A stretch of 11,213 nt of DNA, taken from Candidatus Falkowbacteria bacterium CG23_combo_of_CG06-09_8_20_14_all_49_15. GTDB lineage: Bacteria; Patescibacteriota; Patescibacteriia; Patescibacteriales; UM-FILTER-48-10. Positions 1 through 5,761 of this stretch are shown here, piece by piece (the stretch's first letter is position 1; each line of letters begins with the position of its first letter). Below the pieces are notes generated by a model, which had not been told where the DNA came from, ran no database searches, and worked only from the letters and a program-made list of their open reading frames with translations. Location of the stretch: NCBI GenBank assembly GCA_002771615.1, contig PCSD01000103.1, positions 1-11,213 of the forward strand. The letters are read 5' to 3'. A program made the translations under genes and the position numbers.

Positions 1-45
1 TAGATTCTGGAATCAAACTTATTTAAAAACTTATGGAGTAGATAA

Positions 46-68
46 CTGATCTGGCCTCGCCAGTTCAG
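46..68. other. Imperfect hairpin in left-edge non-coding sequence
   Basis: Arms CTGATCTGGC (46-55) and GCCAGTTCAG (59-68) pair over ten positions with one mismatch around a three-base loop. No T-run follows directly on either strand, so a terminator is not supported. The stretch 1-126 otherwise shows no convincing gene. It lies downstream of the second glgA and could be its 3' untranslated region or the tail of a unit beyond the window. Confidence 0.3.
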
Positions 69-126
69 GCTCATCTTTCAATGAGAAAAGACTGAGCATA
101 TTGCTTGGTGTAAAATTCATTTTTCG

Positions 127-168
127 GCCGTTATCCGGACCAACGGTAAAAACGGCTAATTTTTTTTT
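127..168 (+). terminator. Possible plus-strand terminator at the end of the second glgA
   Basis: GCCGTT (127-132) can pair with AACGGC (151-156). An alternative inner stem is CCGTT (128-132) with AACGG (142-146). A run of nine T (160-168) follows closely, the usual layout for a rho-independent terminator read rightwards. The T-run is also the lysine-rich 3' end of glgA on the other strand, so coding constraint alone could explain it. If real, it would stop transcription arriving from a convergent gene left of the window. Confidence 0.3.
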
Positions 169-1586
169 GTTCTTCGATCCAGGAGATGCCGGTATAAAAA
201 CGCGTAGGAACGCGCCGGTTTGGTCCAGGAAAAATCTTTTCTAAAACCGGCGCTTTGTCTGCGCCGCCACTGGCGCGGCTGCTGATAAAATATATCCAGC
301 GCCTTCTGCCAGGCGCCAAAAAAAGCCGGCTGCGTCATATCTTGGAAAACAAAACCGGTTTGGCGGCTCACAGTATCTTTCAAGCCGCCGGTCGCGCGGA
401 CCACCGGCACCGCGCCATAGCGCATGGCGATCATCTGCCCCAGGCCGCACGGTTCAAAGCGGGAAGGCATGAGGAAAATATCCGCGCCGGCATAAACCAA
501 ATGCGCCAATTTTTCATCATATTTTATCTGGACGCTGATCTGTTTGGGAAAACGACGGGTTAGCGCTTTTAATCTCTTTTCCTGGTCCTGCTCGCCCCGG
601 CCCAAAATAATCAATTGGCCGGGCAGACGGGCGCACTTTTCATCCAAGAGATCTATCCCTTTCTGCCAGACCAAGCGGCTGACCAAGGCGGAAAGGGCGA
701 TTTTTTCATCCACCGGCAAGCCGAACGCTTTCTGCACGGCCAACTTATTTTCCTTTTTTGCGCTCAAACAACGGGCGCTGTAGCGGCGGACCAGAAAAGG
801 ATCGCGGGCCGGATTGAAAAAATCCAAATCCAAACCGTTAATGATGCCGGTCAAATCCGCGCGCCGCCGGCGAATAATTTTTTCCAAGCCGGCGCCATAA
901 AAAGAAGTGGTGATTTCCCGCGCGTAAGTCGGGCTGACCGTCGTAACCTGGTCCGCGTTCAAAATACCCTGCACCATGAAATTGATGTCGCCATCGCGCG
1001 CGTCAAGCGCCAGAGAGTGGCAAGTCTGGATATCCAAATTGATCTTTTTGAGAACCGCCGGAGAAGTTTTTTTCTGATAGGTAAAATTATGGATGGTGAA
1101 AACCGTTTTTACTCCCTCAAAACGGCCGGCGCCGATGGTCTTCATCAGGACCGGGACCAAGCCGGTCTGCGCGTCGTGGCAATGGATAATGTCGGGCGAG
1201 AAATTGATTGACGGTAAAACGGACAAAACGGCCGCGGAAAAAAACAGGAAGCGGTCGCTCTGCCCCTGGCGCGGATATATTTCCGGCCCGGAAAAAAACT
1301 CCGGCGCGTCCAAGAAATAGACCGGCGTCCGGCCGGCCGGAAAAAAGGTTGCATACAGATTAACTCGGTAAGTTTGAGCGGCGTAAGCGATCGCTAAATT
1401 GGAAAAAATTTTCCTTAAGGCGAATTTTTTCCGGTCAATGGCATCATACAGCGGCAAAATCAGCCGGACATCCAGGCCGAGTTTACGCAAAGCCGGCGGC
1501 AGACTGCCCACGACATCGCCCAAGCCACCGACTTTCACGTAAGGCGCGGCTTCGGCTGCGACCATCAGAATGTTAATTTTTTCCAT
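156..1586 (-). CDS. glgA: Glycogen/starch synthase, GT5 family, second paralogue
   Basis: Predicted to lengthen an alpha-1,4-glucan in the cytosol from a sugar-nucleotide donor, ADP-glucose in most bacterial relatives. At 476 residues it has normal GlgA length and GT-B fold order. The N-terminal KVGGLGDV loop (residues 18-25) binds donor phosphate, SRLVWQKG (303-310) carries the Arg/Lys pair R304 and K309, and SRFEPCG (375-381) carries the conserved Glu E378. The usual HDWHTG motif reads HDAQTG (137-142), so the second His is Gln and the Trp is Ala; Gln at that place also occurs in some plant starch synthases. The start lies 14 bases inside the preceding glycosyltransferase gene, which suggests translational coupling. 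There is no Shine-Dalgarno match upstream. The family is secure. The acceptor, and any division of labour with the other GlgA at 8283-9746, are unknown. Confidence 0.93.
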   Translation of the reverse strand: MEKINILMVAAEAAPYVKVGGLGDVVGSLPPALRKLGLDVRLILPLYDAIDRKKFALRKIFSNLAIAYAAQTYRVNLYATFFPAGRTPVYFLDAPEFFSGPEIYPRQGQSDRFLFFSAAVLSVLPSINFSPDIIHCHDAQTGLVPVLMKTIGAGRFEGVKTVFTIHNFTYQKKTSPAVLKKINLDIQTCHSLALDARDGDINFMVQGILNADQVTTVSPTYAREITTSFYGAGLEKIIRRRRADLTGIINGLDLDFFNPARDPFLVRRYSARCLSAKKENKLAVQKAFGLPVDEKIALSALVSRLVWQKGIDLLDEKCARLPGQLIILGRGEQDQEKRLKALTRRFPKQISVQIKYDEKLAHLVYAGADIFLMPSRFEPCGLGQMIAMRYGAVPVVRATGGLKDTVSRQTGFVFQDMTQPAFFGAWQKALDIFYQQPRQWRRRQSAGFRKDFSWTKPARSYAFLYRHLLDRRTKKN

Positions 1587-2868
1587 GCTTATTTCTTAGC
1601 TTAAATAATTTTGCTTCGGAAAAACGGAAATCCTTTAACAATATTTTCAGCAGACGATCAGGAATTTTTTTCCAATCAGCCGCTTTCTGACCGCGTAAAC
1701 AAAATGCCAACAAGGGCTTTAATGACTGGCCATAAGTCAGATTGTGGCGGTATCTTTTGATGTTTTCGCCTATTGCTGTCAGTATTTGTTTATCGGCGAA
1801 CAATGACAAAATAGTTTTGCCCGCACCAATATGGTCTTGCGGTTTGACTACGCAACCGAGCCCATTGTCTTTTATTTCGGTGGCGAAACTGTCGTTGGCA
1901 GTGATTATGATCGGTGTTCCTGCCCAGAGGTGGTCAAATATTCTGTTTCTTGCGCCGAAATGGGAATCTAAAATATTTTGAGAGAAGATTACCGCCAGGT
2001 CAACGCTTGATAAATACGCCGAACGTTCACGTACCGGTATCCAGCAATCGTCAAAAAATATATTCTTATTGAACAGGCCGGTTTTTTTCGATAGTGAAAT
2101 AGCCTGGCCGCCGACCGGCGTAGCGGGCCAATCAGGATGTTTATATCCCTGAAAAATCAATTTTATCGATGGGTTTTTTCTGACCGCGTATACGATTGCC
2201 CGAATTAAAGTTAACGGATCATACCAATTCCAAATTCCGCCATTCCATAGAACCAAGTTATCGCCGGCTTGGATATTGTGATATTTTTTCTGGTAATATT
2301 CTTGCTTTCTCCGCGGACTATCTATTGTTATGCCATGGCTGAAAGGTAATAAAAAATGGTCATAGTTTCTATCAGCGGCATATTGCCAATGGTTCAAGCG
2401 CCCGACACCGGCCAGCAGGCCGAGATAAAAATATTTGGCGTTTTCAGAAGGGTAAAGGATCATGTCCGCTACTGCCAGATGCAACTTTAAAGCATCTGTG
2501 CAATATTGCTGTATAACCGCTCGATCGGCCATGTGCTTGAAGTCGCTGAATTCAAGGCTGGCGACGGGCGACGGTTCGTATAATTTTAATATTATCACCT
2601 TTGCCTGTTTGTGAGCCTGTAAAATCGCATTTGTCGGCGCGTATGAACCAGCGATGATAATATCGCTTGCGGCGATTATTTTTGGGATTACTGTTTCTTT
2701 ATACTGTTGGGACTTCAATTCGTTTGATTTAAGTTTTTCCGCGGTGATTAATTCAACATCAAAGCCGGCGGCCTGAAGTATTCTGGCAATGTGCAAATAA
2801 TCCTGGGCTTCTCCCATCTGGACATCGCCAACTTTAGTTAAGCCGGTAAATATTTTTATTTTAATCAT
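1573..2868 (-). CDS. GT4-like glycosyltransferase
   Basis: A 431-residue GT-B type glycosyltransferase that probably moves a sugar from a nucleotide donor to a glycan or lipid acceptor. The N-terminal half has Rossmann-like beta strands (for example residues 68-76 and 91-96). The donor half begins with VLWNGGIWNWYDP (206-218), a common signature of GT4-type enzymes, and continues with GARNRIFDHLWAGTPII (305-321) and a Glu at 331 in ATEIKDNGLG, the usual region for donor ribose and phosphate contacts. No signal peptide or membrane segment is seen, so it is likely cytosolic. It lies 42 bases after the GH100-like gene and overlaps the second glgA by 14 bases, consistent with one transcript. Its base composition is lower in G+C than that of most neighbours. 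Substrates cannot be inferred. Confidence 0.82.
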   Translation of the reverse strand: MIKIKIFTGLTKVGDVQMGEAQDYLHIARILQAAGFDVELITAEKLKSNELKSQQYKETVIPKIIAASDIIIAGSYAPTNAILQAHKQAKVIILKLYEPSPVASLEFSDFKHMADRAVIQQYCTDALKLHLAVADMILYPSENAKYFYLGLLAGVGRLNHWQYAADRNYDHFLLPFSHGITIDSPRRKQEYYQKKYHNIQAGDNLVLWNGGIWNWYDPLTLIRAIVYAVRKNPSIKLIFQGYKHPDWPATPVGGQAISLSKKTGLFNKNIFFDDCWIPVRERSAYLSSVDLAVIFSQNILDSHFGARNRIFDHLWAGTPIIITANDSFATEIKDNGLGCVVKPQDHIGAGKTILSLFADKQILTAIGENIKRYRHNLTYGQSLKPLLAFCLRGQKAADWKKIPDRLLKILLKDFRFSEAKLFKLRNKHGKN

Positions 2869-2880
2869 AAGCCGATCGAC

Positions 2881-2894
2881 AGCGGTTAACCGCT
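2881..2894. repeat. Perfect 14-base palindrome between the GH100-like and GT4-like genes
   Basis: AGCGGTTAACCGCT is fully self-complementary and sits in the 42-base gap upstream of the glycosyltransferase gene. It could be an operator or a small RNA hairpin. A 13-base part of it recurs at 3263-3275 inside the coding sequence of the preceding gene, and half-site-like AAGCGGTT copies occur upstream of the GH57 gene (8121-8128, 8180-8187). Function is inference only. Confidence 0.35.
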
Positions 2895-2910
2895 TAAGAC
2901 AAGCGATAAA

Positions 2911-4116
2911 CTAAAAATTAATTTTTGCTGACAAATAACGGTGAGCGAGCAAGTATGTTCCGGCGTTCCAAGTCTGGCCGGCCATACCCCTGGGCTTGCC
3001 GGTCCGGCCATGAAACCATTCGTTGAATTGCCATCCGTTTAGTGAATTGGCACGGGCGACCTCTGCTAATGCCTGCCATGCATCTTCCTTGCGCCCCAGC
3101 TTATAAAGCGCCATCGCGTAAAATGAACCGATATAAGGCCAGACGCCGCCGTTATGGTAAGTGTGTGGCCGGTTAAGCCCACGTTTGTCGGTTTCCAAGT
3201 ATTCCCGCCAATCATGATCATCCGGCTTGATTGGCGGCGTGAGCGCTTTAATCGGAAATGGTCGGTTAACCGCTTCTTGTTCGGCGTAGTCAAGTATTTT
3301 CCGGGCGCGGCTATCGTCAGCGAGACCGAAAATAATTGCGAGTAGATTGCCATAAACATCGAAACGGTCGCTGCCGTGGCGGTAACTGACGAAGTGAAGG
3401 TAATAAGGAATTTTCCTACAGCTTTTTTTAAGAAAAATAATCTGATCCGACCATTCGTAAACTCGTTTGATATTTTTCCAGCGCTTGGCATCGTATTCAT
3501 GCGGTAAAAACAGAACATGCAAGGCGTTAGCGACCAAGGATTGCGCTTTTATAAGCCTATAATCGCCCAGCATTTTATACCAGAGGACATTAGAGTAAAG
3601 GACATTGCCGTTAGCTGGCATCATATCCGCCCAATCGCTTGCTTCGCCCTGCTCTAAAAGAGAACAATTATTGGTATCCTGGAAAAACAGCCAATTAAGG
3701 GCTTTGTGGCTATTGGCCCTAAGCGAATTTGCCAGCGTTTTATCGGCGGTATTTTTATCATAAAAGGCCAGGGAAAGCAGCCACCAAAGAGTCGAATCAA
3801 TACTACCGAGATGATAAAAAATTACGGATTTATTTTTTGGGTCTATCGAAAAAGGAATTTGCCCCAAATCAGTCTGATATTCCGCGAGCGTCAGCAAGCT
3901 TTGCCTGGCATGAGCGATAAGGTTCTTATTGCCGCTGGCTATGGCGCCGAGAGCGGTAATGCTGGCGTCCCGCCCGAAAATGTTTGTGTAAAGATATCTC
4001 CGCGACGATCCTGATGGCGCGGCCGCCATGAATCCGTAGCGATTTGCGTTTTGCCTAAGCAGGCCAAGCGAACGCTGATAGCACTCGTCAAGTAAATTTT
4101 CTTTTCGCGCCATCAT
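2911..4116 (-). CDS. (alpha/alpha)6-barrel glycosidase, GH100-like or debranching type
   Basis: A 401-residue protein resembling the alpha/alpha-toroid glycosidases that include GH100 neutral invertases and the amylo-alpha-1,6-glucosidase part of debranching enzymes. Visible motifs in order are IFGRD (46-50), SIDSTLWW (105-112), EASDWADM (158-165), YHNGGVWP (320-327), FNEWFHGRTG (364-373) and GQTWNAG (380-386). By analogy with GH100, an Asp in EASDWADM (D161 or D164) would be the acid and E366 the base. It is shorter than typical GH100 proteins and lacks a signal peptide, so it should act in the cytosol, either on sucrose-like disaccharides or on glucan branches; location next to two glycan synthesis genes favours the second. 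Met at 4116 or at 4113 may be the start; neither has a Shine-Dalgarno match. It is divergent from the plus-strand gene, with a shared control region. It appears as the first gene of a set with the GT4-like gene and the second glgA. Confidence 0.75.
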   Translation of the reverse strand: MMARKENLLDECYQRSLGLLRQNANRYGFMAAAPSGSSRRYLYTNIFGRDASITALGAIASGNKNLIAHARQSLLTLAEYQTDLGQIPFSIDPKNKSVIFYHLGSIDSTLWWLLSLAFYDKNTADKTLANSLRANSHKALNWLFFQDTNNCSLLEQGEASDWADMMPANGNVLYSNVLWYKMLGDYRLIKAQSLVANALHVLFLPHEYDAKRWKNIKRVYEWSDQIIFLKKSCRKIPYYLHFVSYRHGSDRFDVYGNLLAIIFGLADDSRARKILDYAEQEAVNRPFPIKALTPPIKPDDHDWREYLETDKRGLNRPHTYHNGGVWPYIGSFYAMALYKLGRKEDAWQALAEVARANSLNGWQFNEWFHGRTGKPRGMAGQTWNAGTYLLAHRYLSAKINF

Positions 4117-4118
4117 AT

Positions 4119-4147
4119 TTGACTTTTTGCTTTAGATTATTTATGCT
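4119..4147 (+). promoter_or_regulatory. Sigma70-type promoter for the plus-strand gene
   Basis: TTGACT (4119-4124) and TATGCT (4142-4147) are separated by exactly 17 bases, matching the -35/-10 consensus at five and four of six positions. Transcription would start near 4154 and give a leader of about 118 bases before the ATG at 4272. The -35 lies only three bases outside the start of the divergent GH100-like gene, so activity on one strand may affect the other. Confidence 0.6.
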
Positions 4148-4162
4148 TAAATCATAGCATAA
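4141..4162. promoter_or_regulatory. Operator-like inverted repeat over divergent promoters
   Basis: TTATGCT (4141-4147) and AGCATAA (4156-4162) are perfect inverted repeats separated by eight bases. The left arm contains the plus-strand -10 TATGCT. On the minus strand the right arm carries the same hexamer, and TATGAT (4156-4151) is a possible -10 for the GH100-like gene, though no good minus-strand -35 is visible. A dimeric repressor bound here could control both directions. No regulator gene is in the window. Confidence 0.42.
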
Positions 4163-4271
4163 AATAATATTTAAAAAAACTATGTCTGGTTCCTTGGATA
4201 ATCAGCCAGTATGGGGTCAAGCCGGACGATCCACTGGCGAAACAAACATAGACAAACAAGGAGGAGAAAAA
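4154..4271 (+). promoter_or_regulatory. Long, potentially structured 5' leader
   Basis: Between the predicted start site and the ATG, nested complementary segments are visible: CTATGT (4180-4185) with ACATAG (4246-4251), weak GTT (4189-4191) with AAC (4241-4243), and GCCAGT (4205-4210) with ACTGGC (4233-4238). GTC (4216-4218) and GAC (4225-4227) could pair inside the apical loop, and GGAT (4196-4199) could form a pseudoknot with ATCC (4229-4232). The ribosome-binding site lies just downstream. It matches no riboswitch class I recognise. Short helices like these can arise by chance. Confidence 0.35.
4258..4264 (+). promoter_or_regulatory. Strong Shine-Dalgarno site that fixes the start at 4272
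   Basis: AAGGAGG lies seven bases before the ATG at 4272. The same frame is open back to an ATG at 4182, but that codon has no ribosome-binding site and sits in the predicted leader, so 4272 is preferred. No other gene in this window has a comparable site. Confidence 0.85.
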
Positions 4272-4766
4272 ATGGCTGAATTTACTACCGCGGATTTTCA
4301 AAACATGCTGGCTAATAACGATCTGCCAGGCGCGTCCAAATGGCTTGACAATGCTACTCAGGCAAAAAAATACGAAGGAAACACAAAATGGCGGGAGGAC
4401 AGGGAGCGCGAACTTCTGCGCGCCGCCTGCGATCAGGGCGATCAAGCCCTCGCGGAAAAAATCATTGCGGGCACAAATGATTATTTCAGCCAGAATGGAC
4501 GCATAAAAAAATACGAATACTATTTCGGGCCATACGATGGCCGGCGGGTGGAACTGACGACAGCCGCGGAAAAAACTGCGAGACCCATCAAGGATTCCGG
4601 CAGTTTTAAACAAGCGCTTTACAGCGGACGAACGGAAGAAGCGGCGGCCTGGTTGAAAAAAATTTCCGCACAGGGGTATTATAAGACTTTAACCGGCGAG
4701 GTGTTTGCACGTTGGCTTACAGACCGCCAAAACGAGCTCGAAATTTTAAACAAACAAGCAACTTAA
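4272..4766 (+). CDS. Uncharacterised helical protein with an internal duplication
   Basis: A 164-residue soluble protein with no signal peptide, membrane segment or recognised domain; the function is unknown. Two parts align by eye: residues 9-48 and 112-156. F9/F112, L13/L116, A21/A124, W24/W127, L25/L128 and Y34/Y137 keep identical spacing. DRxxEL follows in each copy (43-48 and 151-156), with five fewer residues before it in the second copy. The pattern suggests duplicated helical hairpins, perhaps TPR-like in spirit, joined by a charged and aromatic middle (about 55-100). It is the only plus-strand gene and stands alone between its own promoter, leader, strong Shine-Dalgarno site and terminator, inside a glycan cluster. 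A scaffold or regulatory partner for the glycan enzymes is possible but has no direct support. Its base composition is like that of the surrounding genes. Confidence 0.8.
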   Translation: MAEFTTADFQNMLANNDLPGASKWLDNATQAKKYEGNTKWREDRERELLRAACDQGDQALAEKIIAGTNDYFSQNGRIKKYEYYFGPYDGRRVELTTAAEKTARPIKDSGSFKQALYSGRTEEAAAWLKKISAQGYYKTLTGEVFARWLTDRQNELEILNKQAT

Positions 4767-4780
4767 TTATTTAGGAAATA

Positions 4781-4806
4781 AAACCGCCGCTAGCGGCGGT
4801 TTTTTA
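4781..4806. terminator. Bidirectional rho-independent terminator
   Basis: AAACCGCCGC (4781-4790) and GCGGCGGTTT (4793-4802) form a near-perfect GC-rich stem. On the plus strand it ends in six T (4800-4805), just 14 bases after the stop of the helical protein. Read on the minus strand, the stem is followed by TTTTATTT, so it can also end the PHP gene transcript, whose stop is at 4861. A second weaker inverted repeat, AGTGTG (4817-4822) with CACACT (4838-4843), lies between this stem and the PHP gene. Confidence 0.9.
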
Positions 4807-4860
4807 TTGCGATCAGAGTGTGATTTAATTGATAGCGCACACTTTAAAAAATATTAACTC

Positions 4861-5724
4861 TCAACCAATAATTTCATTAATACCGCGCATCAAGTTTGAT
4901 TCCAATCGGTAATATTGCCAGGCGTGCTGGAGGCGATGGCCGTTACCTTCAAGGCGGTGGAAATCCGATCCGCCGGTGACCAGAAAATCAAATTCACGGG
5001 CGATCTGCTGGAGATGCATGGTCGCGTTGAAAGAATGGTGCGGGGAAAATACTTCAATCCCGTCCACGCCGATTTTTTTTAATCTGGCGAAAAAATCACG
5101 ACGAATACGATGATATTTGGCCGGATGATTAACCACGATCTGGCCGCCGATTTTCTTCTTGAGAGCGCAAACGCGGCGCAGGTCAACATATGATTCGGAT
5201 AAGATGTTCTTATTCTGCAGATAAAAATAATGGTGGATCACTTCCTCTTCCCGCGGATTCTCCAGTCCGGTCGCGGCCCTTATTTTACGCCCATTGCCCG
5301 ATTCTTCGGCCACCGCGCCGATCAGGCGGTTGATCGGGATATAATGGCTGAATTGATCAAGAATCTTTTCTGTCTTGACCGTCAAGCCGCTTTTCGCGAG
5401 ATGCTCAAGCATTTTTCTGGCCTGCGCCCGGCGCCGGACTTGGATTCCCCGGAACAGGCGATGCATATCCGCGTCCACTTCGGGAAAATTATACCAGATG
5501 ACATTAAAATACCGATTATTTAGAGTGACATAAATTTCCACCCCGTTGATGGTCCGAACACCCAAGCCGTCAGCGGCTTGACGGAAGGCCGGCAGGCCCC
5601 GCAAAGTATTGTGATCGGTCAAAGAAGCCACTTTGACCCCTTGGCCGGCGATAAATTTGGCCAGCTGGTCGGGCGGCAGATAACCATCAGAATAAGTGGA
5701 ATGGAGTTCAAGGTCGATGAGCAT
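4861..5724 (-). CDS. PHP-domain metal-dependent phosphoesterase, TrpH/YciV-like
   Basis: A 287-residue PHP-superfamily hydrolase, probably cytosolic and dependent on divalent metals. Relatives include the TrpH/YciV group, known as 3',5'-nucleotide phosphatases or 5'-to-3' exoribonucleases. Motifs in order are DLELHSTYSDG (residues 4-14), TDHNT (36-40), NGVEIYV (60-66), NHPAKYH (199-205), SPHH (227-230) and GSDFH (252-256). Between E63 and H200 lies a mostly helical insertion, as in TrpH-like proteins. The first motif usually reads DLHxH; here the first His is Glu6 while H8 remains. The other ligand candidates, D13, D37, H38, E63, H200, D254 and H256, are present, so activity is likely. It is the last gene of the GH57-kinase-PHP block, 37 bases after the kinase gene. 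The substrate is not evident; a role in sugar phosphate or nucleotide turnover is speculation. Confidence 0.85.
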   Translation of the reverse strand: MLIDLELHSTYSDGYLPPDQLAKFIAGQGVKVASLTDHNTLRGLPAFRQAADGLGVRTINGVEIYVTLNNRYFNVIWYNFPEVDADMHRLFRGIQVRRRAQARKMLEHLAKSGLTVKTEKILDQFSHYIPINRLIGAVAEESGNGRKIRAATGLENPREEEVIHHYFYLQNKNILSESYVDLRRVCALKKKIGGQIVVNHPAKYHRIRRDFFARLKKIGVDGIEVFSPHHSFNATMHLQQIAREFDFLVTGGSDFHRLEGNGHRLQHAWQYYRLESNLMRGINEIIG

Positions 5725-5761
5725 GATGATAATTAATTAGTAGATTATCTGATTAAGCCGG

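Noticed and set aside
31..120. Minus-strand 29-codon open frame downstream of the second glgA
   Set aside because: It has ATG and TAA but no ribosome-binding site, no recognisable motif, and a hairpin runs through it. Frames of this length are expected by chance.
615..1211. Long plus-strand open frame antisense to the second glgA
   Set aside because: It is a shadow of the glgA coding strand, with no family motif and no ribosome-binding site; the GlgA motifs are on the minus strand.
4224..4232. ACGA loop resembling a guanidine-II (mini-ykkC) hairpin
   Set aside because: Only one such loop is present and its stem is two or three pairs; the class needs two stable hairpins with this loop.
4182..4271. 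N-terminal extension of the helical protein from the ATG at 4182
   Set aside because: No Shine-Dalgarno site precedes it and it lies in the predicted leader; the ATG at 4272 has AAGGAGG at ideal spacing.
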